Positions 1 to 10,616 are shown, numbered from the stretch's first letter. The stretch: DNA of 42,762 nt from Nymphaea colorata (GCF_008831285.2 NC_045145.1:22214040-22256801), one strand, 5' to 3'. The notes: generated by a model from the sequence alone, not told the origin. A program made the numbers and translations.

Positions 1-1745
1 TGACCAGACTCCAACCCCAGCAGACCATCCTTGATTCTATCAGCAACTTCTGTGTTGCCGTGGATCCTGCAAGCACCAAGAAGTGCACCCAATATCATTA
101 TATCAGGCTTCATTGGCATGCTTTTCACTAGTTCTTCCGCTTCTTCTAATAGACCTGCTCGACCCAGCATATCAACCATACAACCATAGTGCTTAAGATT
201 AGGCAATATATTGTGATCTTTCAACATGTTATCGAAGTACCGGCGTCCCTCATCCACAAGGCCTGCATGGCTGCATGCCGTCAAGACGCCCAAAAAGGTG
301 ACACTATTGGGATTTGTGTTGGAATCCTGCATTCTGGAAAACGCTTTGAGTGAGTCGTCGGCATTGCCATGCATCGCGAAGCCAACAATCAACGCATTCC
401 AGGCTGATATATTTCTTCGTTTCAAATTACAGAAGACCTGTTCTGCAGCCTCGATATTTCCACATTTTGCGTACATATCGATAAGTGCTGCACCCAAGTT
501 GTCGTCAAGCTTTATATTACATCGGTCAATGTAAGCATGAATCCATTTACCAAGGTCTATCTCGGTCATATGAGCACAAGCAGATAGCACACTCACCATA
601 GTAACCTCATTAGGCTTCACGTCCTTCTCGAGAAGCATCCTTTTGAATAGAGAAACTGCGTCTCTGAACCGGCCATATTGCGTGTAACCAGCGATCATGG
701 AACTCCAGGATACAACGTCCTTATCCGGCATTTTATCAAACAAATCACGTGCAGAATCAACATCTCCACTTTGGGCATAAGCCGTGATCATGGCATTCCA
801 AGAGATGGTATTTTTACATGGCATCTCATCAAACATTTTACGCGCAATAGGCAGGATCCCTATCCTCGCGAATCCAGATATCATGGAATTCCAAGTGACG
901 GAGTTCCTGTAAGGCATTCGATCAAACAACGCGTTAGCAATGCCCAACTCACCATGCCTTGCGTACCCAGATATCATGGTGCTCCAGGAAACATCGTTCC
1001 TCTCAGGCATTTCGTCAAACAATTGGCGCGCAACTTCCACTGAACCAGACTTTGCGTAGCCATCGATCAGAGCATTCCAAGAGACAATATCAACTACCTG
1101 ACGGTTCTGCTCGAACAACTGGCGAGCAGAGTCCACCTCCCCATGATCAGAATACATGCTGATGAGCGTATTGAGGACGAAGACATCCGAGTCGAACCCG
1201 TTCTTAATGATGTGGCCCTGGACCTGCAGGCCCTCTGCCATCAACGCCCTGACGTTGGCAGCCCTGATAACGAAGGGATAGGTGAAATTGTCCGGGGGAA
1301 CGGGTATCCGGAGCATCTGTACATACAATCTAATGGCTTCCTCCGGCGAGTGATTCCGGGAGTAGGCTCGAATGACGGTGTTGAAGAGGAAAGAGTTCGG
1401 CTGCTCGTGGATGACATGCTCTACGATCAGACGGGCATAAACTAGGAACTCGTTCTGTGACTGTGAAAAGGCAAGGTGTCTAACGATCCTGCAGACGAAA
1501 AGCTTTCGATGAAGAAGCCCGGCGATGATGATACGAGAAAGAACTGGGTTGAGTTGGACGATGGTTCTGCAGCGTTGCAACAAAAGTTCCAGACTGGAAG
1601 AAAACGAACAAGAAGAAGCATTAACGTGGAGATGATAACTATGAGGAGAAGCACCTTCACTACTCGAGTATGAAGCTTGGGGTTGGGAGTTGGCCGGGCG
1701 AGGAAGGAGAAGGTAGCGAGGCAAGACAGCTCGGGCTTTTCGCAT
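1..1745 (-). CDS. PLS-class pentatricopeptide repeat protein, 3' end outside window
   Basis: An open minus-strand frame runs from an ATG at 1745 off the left edge (581 codons visible). It is the first ATG after an in-frame TAG in the 1850s. The first ~55 residues are rich in Arg, Ser and Leu without acidic runs, as in an organelle transit peptide. A helical lead-in (LLLQRCRTIVQLN) follows, then a run of PPR repeats of P, L and S type with diagnostic pieces such as SWNALIDGYAKSG, ARQLFDEMPERN, SWSTMISGYARHG, LGAALIDMYAKCGNIEAA, TFLGVLTACSHAGLVDEG and GCMVDMLGRAGLLEEAEEL. The frame reaches the region before the E motifs at the edge, so whether it ends in E or DYW is unseen. Family knowledge: such proteins bind organellar RNA for editing, splicing or stability. 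No disabling mutation is seen. Truncated relatives lie at 14610-14738 and 22654-22914. Confidence 0.93.
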   Translation of the reverse strand, partial: MRKARAVLPRYLLLPRPANSQPQASYSSSEGASPHSYHLHVNASSCSFSSSLELLLQRCRTIVQLNPVLSRIIIAGLLHRKLFVCRIVRHLAFSQSQNEFLVYARLIVEHVIHEQPNSFLFNTVIRAYSRNHSPEEAIRLYVQMLRIPVPPDNFTYPFVIRAANVRALMAEGLQVQGHIIKNGFDSDVFVLNTLISMYSDHGEVDSARQLFEQNRQVVDIVSWNALIDGYAKSGSVEVARQLFDEMPERNDVSWSTMISGYARHGELGIANALFDRMPYRNSVTWNSMISGFARIGILPIARKMFDEMPCKNTISWNAMITAYAQSGDVDSARDLFDKMPDKDVVSWSSMIAGYTQYGRFRDAVSLFKRMLLEKDVKPNEVTMVSVLSACAHMTEIDLGKWIHAYIDRCNIKLDDNLGAALIDMYAKCGNIEAAEQVFCNLKRRNISAWNALIVGFAMHGNADDSLKAFSRMQDSNTNPNSVTFLGVLTACSHAGLVDEGRRYFDNMLKDHNILPNLKHYGCMVDMLGRAGLLEEAEELVKSMPMKPDIMILGALLGACRIHGNTEVADRIKDGLLGLESG

Positions 1746-2111
1746 GAGAACCTCGCAACATCTGTCTGTTTGTCGCGAAGGCCTTATGACAGCGAAGATG
1801 CAAGTATGCCTGAGCTTATGAAGTTTGCAGGTTCCAATACTTATTTCGAAACTCTACGGTGGACATAGACCTGAATTTGCTGAATCCAATTTAATGTAAA
1901 GGCATATGACCTTAGCGTCCGTACGTAGAACTTGAACTCATTGGATTCTAAAATAAAATCCTTCCTCAAGCAAAAACGTTTTCTTTGGTTAGATTCTATT
2001 TATTAGCATTAGTTTTTTTTAGTGTGATTATGTTTCACATACTTGAAGTTAGTCGGATCCAAATATAGGTTGAATTCAAGTTTCATGTCCCTTATTTTAT
2101 AATATAAATTA
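1746..2111. other. PPR gene 5' flank, conserved in two other copies
   Basis: No gene is seen here. The part from about 1985 to 2100 (including GAAGTTAGTCGGATCCAA) is clearly related to about 14960-15070 and 23140-23240, where it also lies 5' of PPR gene debris on the same strand. This is the best evidence that the three PPR loci come from segmental duplication and not from independent fragments. The region presumably holds the PPR promoter and 5' UTR. Confidence 0.6.
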
Positions 2112-2650
2112 TGAGTGCTTAATTTTGGCACTGTCGAGGACTGCCAAAGGCATGGCCGAGAGTCATAGAGCAGAACGGACGAGCGGAGTAGGGTGCAGCT
2201 GGGCACGCCGATTACAACCTGACCGGCCTACACCCTCTCTTTCTAGTGAGGTTAACCTTGGTAGAGATTGCTGAGAGCAGCAGGCCGCAGCACTACGCGC
2301 GGCCAAGGATGGAAGCAAGCCCAAGAAACGACCCACAGGGCCCAGATTCGTAAAGAGAGTGGGCTCAACTAGATCTAATTCAGGCACCCATTTTGCCTAT
2401 GTTTATTTACTCTTTTGTACTGTCTCAGTTTGAGACGTGTTAGAATAGTTTTACTTTAAGTTCTTTGTACCATTTCGGGTTAGGAGTTAAGTGAACCTAG
2501 ACGCTTCTCATGTATATAAGCTTTGTAATTAGGGTTTTTTGAGATTACGCTTGAATGAAGAATGAATTGATTGTCACAAAGCTCAAACCAATCCGCCCTG
2601 CTGAGCATGATCTTGGGTAACGATAGCGCCTCGGCAGCAAGGTTCTACCA
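2112..2650 (+). repeat. 5' LTR of the FHA-carrying element (539 bp)
   Basis: Starts TGAGTGCTTAATTTTGGCAC and ends CTACCA, giving TG...CA termini. It matches 4720-5176 over nearly all of that copy, with scattered substitutions. The 3' limit is set by the PBS at 2654, because the matching 3' LTR end is missing. Confidence 0.8.
2513..2520 (+). promoter_or_regulatory. TATA box in 5' LTR
   Basis: TATATAAG lies inside the LTR, about 140 bp before its end, and is conserved in the 3' LTR copy near 5120. The position suits the U3/R boundary of an LTR promoter; transcription would start about 25-35 bp downstream, near 2545. Confidence 0.55.
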
Positions 2651-2653
2651 ATT

Positions 2654-2665
2654 TGGTATCAGAGC
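2654..2665 (+). other. Primer binding site (initiator Met-tRNA)
   Basis: TGGTATCAGAGC is the classic plant retrotransposon PBS complementary to the 3' end of initiator Met-tRNA. It lies 3 bases after the TG...CA LTR and so fixes the LTR/internal boundary. Confidence 0.85.
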
Positions 2666-3838
2666 GGACGCTCACCGGCGAAGATTCAAAAAGTTGCAGA
2701 CAAAGAGAAAAACAGCACCACAGGTTACGAACGGAGAAGACAGCAGAAACCCAGCGACTCAAAACCCCGTCGCTATTTCTCTGTGTAGATTCATCGGTCG
2801 AGCCATAGATCTCTGGAATCGACTGAGTCTCATGGATCTTCGAGCAATTTTTCAGAATTTTTGAGGCCACCGTTGGCGAGGAATCAATTTTTGAAGAGGC
2901 GTGGCATCTCAGGCGCTGTTCTTCCCCATCTCCTGCAACCACCAAACATTCCAGCATCGATTCAGTGTGATATCTTCATCAATTTGTGTGGATGATCATT
3001 CCAAAATATTCCTGACAGATTTCCGAGCAAATGGAGCCCAAGAACGCCTGATTTGGCCCAAAAACAAGGTCAGAATCGAATTTTGAAGTTTTCCTGCGTT
3101 TTCCGGCGGACGAAGAAGGATTCCAGCGAATTCGAAAGTTCCGGCGCCATGTTCTTCATTCTCCGGCGGAATCCTGTGCAACGGTGTCCGAAGTGGTAGA
3201 GGATTGCACGGACACGCGAGTCCCATCTTGTCCTGCATCACCTAGACGCCGACGCTCGCCGTGTCCCACCACCAATCCAGCCTCGCACCTTCTTCAGTCG
3301 ACACCGTGTCCCGCACAACATGTGTCTTCACTCTTTTAATGGAGGCGACATCGTGTCCCCGAGTCCGGAGCATTTGTTGCACGTGTCAGCGACCAGGACA
3401 CCACCTGAACTCACCCTGTTCACCTTTCTTAGACGTCTGAAAATCCAGAAGCTACCACAACTTTGATCGGTTGGCGTTGATTGCTCCGACGTCGGATTTG
3501 AACGAGCATAGGTGCGTTGGAATCATCTGGATCTCGACTTTCTACCTTCCAAATGCCAGAATTTTTGGAGCTAGATCCAGGGTGTGGCGGATTTTTGACT
3601 GAAGGCTGCTCTGAAGCATTTCTGGTGACTGAGAACTGACTGAATCCAGCAGCGGAGGCGTCGCTTTCTCTGGCTCTAAATTTCTCTGTAATTGGAACTA
3701 GATAACGAACGTTGGATTCCTACAAATGTCTACTATGTTTTGGTCCAAGTTTCGTGCATTTTGGACCAACCTGCGAGAAGATATCGATTTTTGAAGAAGC
3801 AAAGGTCCTTGAAGCGGCTAAGAGAGAATAAGAGTGCA

Positions 3839-5050
3839 ATGGACTTAATTCTTGGCACCTACATGAGGGACAAGCACCTACAAGATATAGTGCTGATTCC
3901 AGGTTCAAAAATCAACCAAGAACCGAGGATGAAGGTCTGGACGACAGAAAGAAACTCTAATTGTGACTTGGTGTTCCAACACCCTAGCATCCATGGGTAC
4001 CACTTTGAACTCGAGGTCGACAAGGTGAGCCGGCGAGCTTGGGTAACAAACGTGATGCTAACGGGAAAGCTGAGTGTTGCTGGGTATGTAATAAGACCCT
4101 TGCACACCGAGCCGTTCTACCCGGGCAACATCCTCAAAGTCGGAGACTCAAACTGGTGCTACGAGCTGGAGGTGATACCCTCTATCTCAGACCAAGAAGA
4201 AGAAAGTTATGGATGGGAGCAAAAAGAGTCTTACGAGGAAAGCCAAAAAGCACAAGCAATGCAGCAGCTTTGTGAGAAAATCATTGGGGCCATGGACCGG
4301 CTGCAAGCAAAATGGAAGCAAACTGAGATTGCCATGAGTTCGATGGTTGAGAATGATACCACAGCCATGAAAGGACCATTGTTACCATGGTCATTCACTC
4401 CTCGGTGTATGGTCAGGCCTAAGGAGGGTGGTAGTGGTACTTCAGAAAGCTTGTTGAACAGTCTACAAAGGGCAACAACACGAGAGATAGTCACGAGTTC
4501 AATAAGACACCAAGGAAAACGGGTCGAAGATATTCCAAGCTATATAAAGAAGAAACTTGTCTCAACGCCTTGGAAGGGATCCAAAACCTTGGGTCTAGAA
4601 GACAGACCAACAGAACCGAAACATAGCAGCATAGGAACACAAGGAGGGCATGGTCAGATAATCCAAGAAGATAGCCTCATACGAGCTTGGGGTCAAGCTC
4701 GATCTAAGGAGGGTGGATCTGATACGTGCCTAATTTTGGCACTGTCGAGGACTGCCGAAGGCATGGCCGAGAGTCATAGAGCAGAACAGACTAGCGGAGT
4801 AGGGTGTAGCTGGGCACGCCGATTACCACATGACTGGCCTACACGCTCTCTTTCTAGTGAGGTTAACCTTGGCAGGGATTGCCGAGAGCAGCAGGCCGCA
4901 ACACTATGCGGGGCCAAGGATGGACGCAAGCCCAAGGAACGACCCACAGGGTCTGAATTCGTAGAGAGAGTGGGCGCAACTAGATCCAATCCAGGCACCC
5001 ATTTTGCCTATGTTTACTTTTTTGTACTGTCTCAGTTTGAAACGTGTTAG
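3839..5050 (+). CDS. FHA-like domain ORF inside LTR retrotransposon (captured host fragment)
   Basis: From the ATG at 3839 the ORF encodes 403 residues; the frame is open upstream to 3692 but only with a TTG. Residues ~30-113 have the order of a forkhead-associated domain: a leading strand (MKVWTTER), NCDLVFQHPSIHGYHFEL in the position of the SRxxH phosphothreonine loop, RAWVTNVMLTGKLSVAG in the position of the D-S-NGT-VNG strand-loop, and GNILKVGDSNWCYEL as the closing GD-x-L-x-VG strands. S50 and H55 remain, but the usual SR pair and the NG of the second loop are altered, so phosphopeptide binding is doubtful. Residues 120-210 are acidic then helical and unassigned. The last ~110 residues are 3' LTR read-through, so the C-terminus is not host-derived. 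Whether it is translated is unknown; the open frame over 400 codons suggests recent capture or selection. Confidence 0.6.
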   Translation: MDLILGTYMRDKHLQDIVLIPGSKINQEPRMKVWTTERNSNCDLVFQHPSIHGYHFELEVDKVSRRAWVTNVMLTGKLSVAGYVIRPLHTEPFYPGNILKVGDSNWCYELEVIPSISDQEEESYGWEQKESYEESQKAQAMQQLCEKIIGAMDRLQAKWKQTEIAMSSMVENDTTAMKGPLLPWSFTPRCMVRPKEGGSGTSESLLNSLQRATTREIVTSSIRHQGKRVEDIPSYIKKKLVSTPWKGSKTLGLEDRPTEPKHSSIGTQGGHGQIIQEDSLIRAWGQARSKEGGSDTCLILALSRTAEGMAESHRAEQTSGVGCSWARRLPHDWPTRSLSSEVNLGRDCREQQAATLCGAKDGRKPKERPTGSEFVERVGATRSNPGTHFAYVYFFVLSQFETC

Positions 5051-5176
5051 AATTGTTTTACTTTAAGTTCTTTGTACCATCTCGGGTTAGAAGTTAAGTG
5101 AACCGAGACGCTTCTCATGTATATAAGCTTTGTAATTAGGGCTTTTTGGGATTACGCTTGAATGAAGAATGAATTG
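4720..5176 (+). repeat. 3' LTR of the FHA-carrying element, 3' truncated
   Basis: Direct copy of 2112-2577. It stops at GAATGAATTGAT, where the 5' LTR continues for about another 75 bp. From 5177 the sequence is instead the interior of the gypsy LTR also found at 12892. Confidence 0.85.
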
Positions 5177-6597
5177 ATGTCATTTTGCGCTAGTTTCCTT
5201 TTAATCATCACATTAGGAACCCTAACGAGTGCCTCATTATGTTGCTTGTTTTCTTCCATACCCAACGGTGGAAGAAATATATCTCTTACAATAAACTAAA
5301 TAATAACATTCTATGCTTATATAAATCATATTTTCCAAAACATTTTCAAAAAGAACCTTCTAACATGGCCTTAGGGACTTAGCTTAGACTCTTGCATGAG
5401 TCCAAGCTCCCCTTCGGCCCACATTAAACTTGAAGTTGGTAATTTTAAGTTGTTCCTTGATTTTTCTAATCTTGTGAAGGTATGGATGTATACACATGTT
5501 ATATACATTTATGCCAACATGATGACCACCCATCTTTCTCTCTCTATGCTTTCACTTTCCATTTTATAAATTTTTATATGTGCATGAATACGTATGTACA
5601 TGTGCTCCATTTCCTCTCTTTCAAATATTTATTCCTCTTTTCAAGGCAAATATCTTCTCCTATAAAATTTCTCATACCCATATATGCGTATGATATTTTT
5701 CTTTTCCTCTAAAATCTCTCTTTTTCTCTTCGAATCAATACATCTTTTTCCCTTAAGCTTTCATATATGTGTATATGTGATGCTATGTACCCATGTATGC
5801 ATGTCTTTCTTTATACCTCTTTTTCCTGTCATAAGAGTGTTTTATCTCTTGTATTTATTTTAACATTATCCTCTTACGAACTTTCTATTTACCAACTTCA
5901 ATAAGACCACAAACCAAGTAATGACCCAATATTGGAATCATGCTTGATGGTCTACAATCTCTATCTCTTTTCAAAAACTTTTCTTTCTTATATACAATAA
6001 TTATAACAACGAAATCTTAGACGTATGTTGTGGTATGAATGACTTTAGATGAATGTTGTGGTAGGAATGTTTTACATTTTTTCAATCATATAGGGTAAAT
6101 GCATCCATGCATTCTCACCCACTTTATTTCATTTATGATCACAAGCACCTCTTCAAAAGAACTTAAGCAAGAAGGGATGGAGCTCTAAATAGGTGGTAAC
6201 CGAATTAGAGCAAAATCTCAAACTTACTTAAAGTCTTAAGAGAACGCTAAAGTGATTTTAAAATGATTTCACAAGTTTTTCAAATGATATTTACTAGTTC
6301 CACTTTTTTCTCAAAACATTTCACATTTTCAAGCAATTCTTCAAGAACCTTTTCAAAAGTTTGAAACTTCAAACTTTCAATATTTTCTACACTACATATA
6401 GAATAAAAAAAGATGTTTAAGTTCAAACAAAATACATCAATGATAAACATAGTCCTTAGGTTGATTACCCCTGCTAAAGGCGTCAGGAACGGTCGATCCT
6501 CGTACTGACGGGCGAGTCCCTTTCTTTTCTCTTTCAAAACAAAAACCTCATTTTTCTGCAGCACTCCAAAACCAATAAAAATTTTGGGATGCAAACA
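5177..6597 (+). repeat. 5' LTR of gypsy element, 5' truncated
   Basis: Matches 12892-14303 closely, with scattered transitions and small indels. It lacks the first ~2.26 kb present in the 3' LTR and ends GATGCAAACA just before the PBS. An apparent 76-aa ORF at 5482-5712 recurs in the other LTR at 13199-13429 only because the two LTRs are copies. Confidence 0.85.
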
Positions 6598-6599
6598 GA

Positions 6600-6618
6600 T
6601 GGCAACCATGATGGGACC
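6600..6618 (+). other. Degraded primer binding site
   Basis: TGGCAACCATGATGGGACC resembles the TGGCGACTCxGCTGGGGAC site used by many Tat/Ogre-type elements (Arg-tRNA), with several changes. It directly follows the LTR end and is assigned partly by that position. Confidence 0.6.
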
Positions 6619-7400
6619 TGTCATCGTTTGGCGATGATTATAATTGATGCATTTTCACTAATTATAACATCTCATATATTGCCAATGATAAAGCATGTCC
6701 CATATTTTGGCCTCGACCCCATTGGCATTTCATTGCATTGTTTGGTGATTGTGATTGTTTTCTTGCACATTGGACTAATTGAGAAGGATCAATCATGTTC
6801 ACACATATCTATGATCACATACCACCCTTCTCAATTTAGGAGTTGTTTGAAAACCATGTTTGCTCTTCTATTTTAATCTTCAAACTTAGGCAACATTGCA
6901 TTAGAGACAACTCATTTTATATTATTTCTCATATTTCAAAATTCCTCATGCCTATTTGTCCCGGTCATCATGTTGTCGGGCTTGGTCTTTGGCGGTAGCA
7001 CAAGACTAAGCCTTATAACTAGACCACACCTTGGGCGGGAACGCCCCCTCGTTAGTACCATGAGTGGTAATTTATGGTATATTGACGAGTGATCAAGAAG
7101 AAGTTGATGAATTCTACCCTTAGTTACCTAAGGAAGAATCTATGCTCGTACTAAGCCATTTGGCTAAGGTATATAAGCATAACTTGATATCAGATTATCG
7201 TGATACAAAATTATCTTGATTAGGTTCCTATACTCAATTTTCTAAAAAAAGAAAATTATTTCATGATAGATGTTGATGTGCGTGAAACCTTATGTGATGA
7301 TTTGCAACCTCATTCCACACATCTACCTCATATTGTCTTTGTCAACCTAGTCAATGTTTTCCACTAATTCAATCTTTATCTTTTAGAGTCATCATTCAAG
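6619..7400 (+). other. Gypsy element leader, no gene seen
   Basis: AT-rich leader between the PBS and the PMD frame. ORFs here are short and unmatched. A GC-rich patch near 6960-7045 has no recognised function. Confidence 0.5.
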
Positions 7401-8583
7401 ATGTATTCTTTCCAACGTGGTGTCACATTCCCTTATGATCACATCCTTTTTGGGGAAGGTCCCGAACGGTCTACCTATATTTCTCTTGAGTCTCAACCTT
7501 TGGCTCCCGAATGGTATCGGACTTGGCATCCCACATTCTCTCGGATGTTTCCTTCTTACTTTGAAGAATGTGGGCTAGAGACAGTGGTAGCTGGAGGAAT
7601 GCAGTCAGTTGATGGAAATTTGGTACGTGCAATCGCCGAGCGTTGGAACCCAAGGATCTCCTCTTTTTGGTTTTCATGGAGAGAAATGACAATATTACTA
7701 GATGAATTTGCCGAAATACTAGACCTCCCTACCTCAACTTGTGACCTAAATGATCTATTGGAAAAACAATTCCTTATGAACCCAACCAAGGTCAATGCAA
7801 ATGACCTCATTGCTCACTTTACTGGACGAAAAACTTGACCTTTAGTAGAAAACCATGAAAGTCAAAGCATCAACATGAAAAATTTGTATGAATAATTTGG
7901 AACCTATGTTGAACATTCTACCCTACCTCGAAAAGCTATAGGGAGAATTAAACATTGTATGATGCTCTGCACAGTAGGAGTGACCCTTTTTATCGATGGA
8001 AATGACCTTTTAGATGTTCGTATTGCCCAACTTTTTCGAGCATGGGGGCATAGAGGGACTCAACACTTGTCAGTAGCAATGACAGCCTTAGCCTTCCTTT
8101 ACCGAGGACTCACCCGCTTTACCATTGGAGATATCGACTTCATAGAAGGATACACACATGCTTTACAATTGTGGTTCCTCAAGCATGCGGGACCCCAAGC
8201 CAGTCTATTCAGAAACACTGATGGATCATTGACAACCTTGGAGCAATACTGTCGTTTGATCGAGCAATTGAATGAAGGAGAGATCATTTGAGATTATTGT
8301 GATTGTCGGCAGAGCCTACCCTGATACACTCACCATCATCATGGGCGTACCACACTCTTGGGCCCTTACTTCATAGTTGATTATTGTGTTGATAGATGTA
8401 TGAGACAGTTCTCTCAAAGGCAGAAGATGGTCTCTGTACATGCACCAATTGGAGCTATTCCCGAATTTGACCTCAGTTCTCCTCAATGGACGGCATTGTT
8501 TGCAGTAGCTCGACAAGAATGGAAGACACAAATATCATACACTTGGTCCATAGGCCCAGTGGTGAAGAAGGAATATAAACCAA
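7401..8583 (+). pseudogene. Plant mobile domain (aminotransferase-like PMD) protein, disrupted
   Basis: A single frame from the ATG at 7401 to about 8580 encodes a PMD-like protein broken by in-frame stops at 7836, near 7890, at 8289 and near 8315; the sequence stays colinear across them. Recognisable pieces are RWNPRISSFWFSWREMTILLDEFAEIL (the W...E.T.TL.D...L signature at ~residues 76-102), TALAFLYRGL, and GPYFIVDYCVDRCMRQFSQRQ near the end. PMDs occur in host MAIN/MAIL1-type proteins and in several plant transposon groups, including Ty3/gypsy elements; the biochemical role is not settled. Here the frame lies where gag, protease and RT would be expected and runs straight into RNase H sequence. 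Whether the PMD sat before gag originally or replaced it through deletion cannot be told from one copy. Confidence 0.75.
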
Positions 8584-10096
8584 GTGAATGGAGAATGGCA
8601 AGTCAAAGATGAGAAGTTGGTGCCATATCAAAAAATTGCTACCTCCTTAATCTGTCAATTCGAAGAAGTACAATTGGCTCACGTAAAGAGAGAAGGTAAT
8701 CTTATTGCGGATGGCCTCGCGAGCTTAGGATCGACCATCATTTTTCGAACCAATGAAGCAATCCGTTCTTTTGAGATGGGAAGATTAGAACACCCTGCTT
8801 TTGAATCGATGGCGCACGTTCATCATATCCAAGGGGAGAATACGCCTTGGTACCATGACATCAAATGGTACACTGAAGGCGGAGAATTCCCAGCTGAAAT
8901 GCCTAAAAATGAATAAAAAGCAATACAACGTATGTCAGCGAGGTACTTTGTCTTAGCAGGGGTATTATACAGACGTGGATTTAGCACTGAATGCTCTCGG
9001 TGCCTTGATGAAGATGAGGTAAAGAAAGTAATCAAAGAATCACATCGAGGAGATTGTGGAGGCCATGTTGGTTACCAAACCCTCACCAAACAAATAATTC
9101 GAGCATGGTATTATTGGCCTACCATGTAAAAAGATTGTCACCAATTTGTCAAAAGATGCAAAGAATGCCAACTGCATGCTCCAATAATTCATGCCTCAGC
9201 CTCTTACTTGCATTCTGTGACATCTCCTTGGCCATTTTCAATGTGGGCCTTTGACGTAGTCGGACCGATATCCCCTACAGCTTCTAATGGCCATAAGTAT
9301 TTTCTTGCTGCAACAGATTATTTTACCAAGTGGGTGGAAGACGTCACACTCAGAATAGCAGAAGGACGTCATGTAGTGTCCTTCATTCACAAAAAATCTT
9401 CTTTGCAGATTTGGAGTCCCTCATGATATAGTATCAGACAACGAAACTCATTTCAAGAATGAAAAGATGAGGCAATTGTGCAGCAAGTACCACATCACGC
9501 ACCATTTTTCAGCTCCTTATTACCCCCAAGGCAATGGACAAGCAGAGGCTACCAACAATATCCTGATCCGCATCTTGGAACGGACAGTAGAAACTGGAAG
9601 AGATTGACATGAAAAGATGCACAACGCTCTATGGGCATATCGCACCACTATGAGAACTCCAACAAATGCCACTCCAGCAGAGCTAGTCTATGGAACAGAA
9701 GTGGTTCTACCATTACATGTGTTGAAACCTGCTTTGAAGTTCGCTTCTCTCATAGAGCTCCCTCTTACTCAATATCAATAGAAAAGGCTAATGTAACTCG
9801 ATTTGCTAGATGAAAAGAGGCTAAAAGCGGCTGAACATGCTGAAGCTTATCGCCAAAGGGTAGCCAGACAATTTGCCAAGTCAGTTATCGAGAGACAGTT
9901 CAAAGTGAATGATTCGGTCTTACGATCTGCAGTGTACCTGAGAGGACGACCACGAGGCAAGTGGGCACCAAATTGGGAAGACCCATATGTCATTAAGGAA
10001 GCTTTGCCCCACAATTCATATCGACTAATTGATGCTGATGTGGTGGAACTTGCCGATCTTGTTAATGCCCTTCACCTCAAGAAATTTTATGCATAG
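8584..10096 (+). pseudogene. Ty3/gypsy RNase H C-terminus and integrase, disrupted
   Basis: The frame begins in RNase H sequence (GEWQVKDEKLVPY, then HVKREGNLIADGLASLGS). It continues to the integrase zinc-binding region (SHRGDCGGHVGYQTLTKQI, then CKECQLHAP), the catalytic core (MWAFDVVGPISP with the first Asp, DIVSDNETHFKN with the second, PQGNGQAEATNN near the Glu) and a C-terminal PNWEDPYVI module ending at 10096. Stops interrupt it at about 8914, 9127 and 9605, and there is a frameshift near 9395. No chromodomain follows, unlike the element at 33850. RT and the N-terminal part of RNase H are absent, so a deletion joined PMD to RNase H near 8583. Confidence 0.82.
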
Positions 10097-10237
10097 TTCT
10101 TTTGTATTCATTTTCCAATCAATGTCAAACATTTGTGTTTCCACATCGACTATTTAATTTAGATTCTTCCCAGTCGTAAAACATGACAATTACACTGGAC
10201 ATTTTTATTTTTACTTTTATTTTATTATTATTATTGC

Positions 10238-10540
10238 TCAGGGCTTGAGAACAACCCGTGCAGGTAAAGGGTTAAACCTGCAATATGAGGGCAACCCATG
10301 CAGGCAAGGGGTTAAACCTGCAATGCTAGCCAAAGCAACCCATGCAGGCAAAGGGGTTAAACCTGTGTTACAAGCCAAAACAACCCACACAGTTAAAGGG
10401 TTCAACTTGTGATGCAAGTCAAGGCAACCCATTCAGGGGCTTAAACCTGAATTTGAAATCGGCAAACCCATGCAGGTAAGAAGTTAAACCTACAATTTAA
10501 ACTCAAACAACCCATTCAGGTAAGGGGTAAAGCGTGAAAC
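10238..10540 (+). repeat. ~54-bp tandem repeat in gypsy 3' UTR
   Basis: About six diverged units carry CAACCCATGCAGG...GGGTTAAACCTG with 50-60 bp spacing. Tandem arrays between integrase and 3' LTR are typical of Tat/Ogre elements. The proline- and leucine-rich ORF on the minus strand here is a by-product. Confidence 0.75.
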
Positions 10541-10616
10541 ATCTCTATGAAAATGTCTTGTTTGAAAAATTTGTGGCGTTTATCTTTGTCACTAAGCACG
10601 GCTAACACCGGCTTAT

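Larger units (their letters stand above)
2112..5176 (+). mobile_element. Non-autonomous LTR retrotransposon carrying an FHA-like ORF
   Basis: Two direct LTR copies (2112-2650 and 4720-5176) flank about 2.07 kb of internal DNA. A primer binding site matching initiator Met-tRNA (TGGTATCAGAGC) sits 3 bases after the 5' LTR, and a purine tract (TAAGGAGGGTGG, about 4706-4717) precedes the 3' LTR. No protease, RT, RNase H or integrase motif is found in any frame, so the element would depend on proteins in trans; its size and PBS fit a LARD/TRIM-like derivative. The only substantial ORF has an FHA-like domain. The 3' LTR lacks its last ~75 bp because it is joined to the next element at 5177, so a target duplication cannot be tested. 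The superfamily of the helper is unknown. Confidence 0.8.

Noticed and set aside
226-1445. Plus-strand ORFs of 67-121 codons across the PPR gene
   Set aside because: Antisense shadows of the minus-strand PPR frame; their repeated PR-HGIP-like pieces mirror the PPR repeats.
2654-2665. tRNA gene signals at the TGGTATCAGAGC-like sites (also 20011-20027, 34258-34273)
   Set aside because: These are retrotransposon primer binding sites next to LTR ends; no cloverleaf or A/B boxes around them.
2571-2864. 97-codon ORF across the PBS of the first retrotransposon
   Set aside because: Spans LTR end and PBS, has no gag signature and no conserved start; taken as chance.
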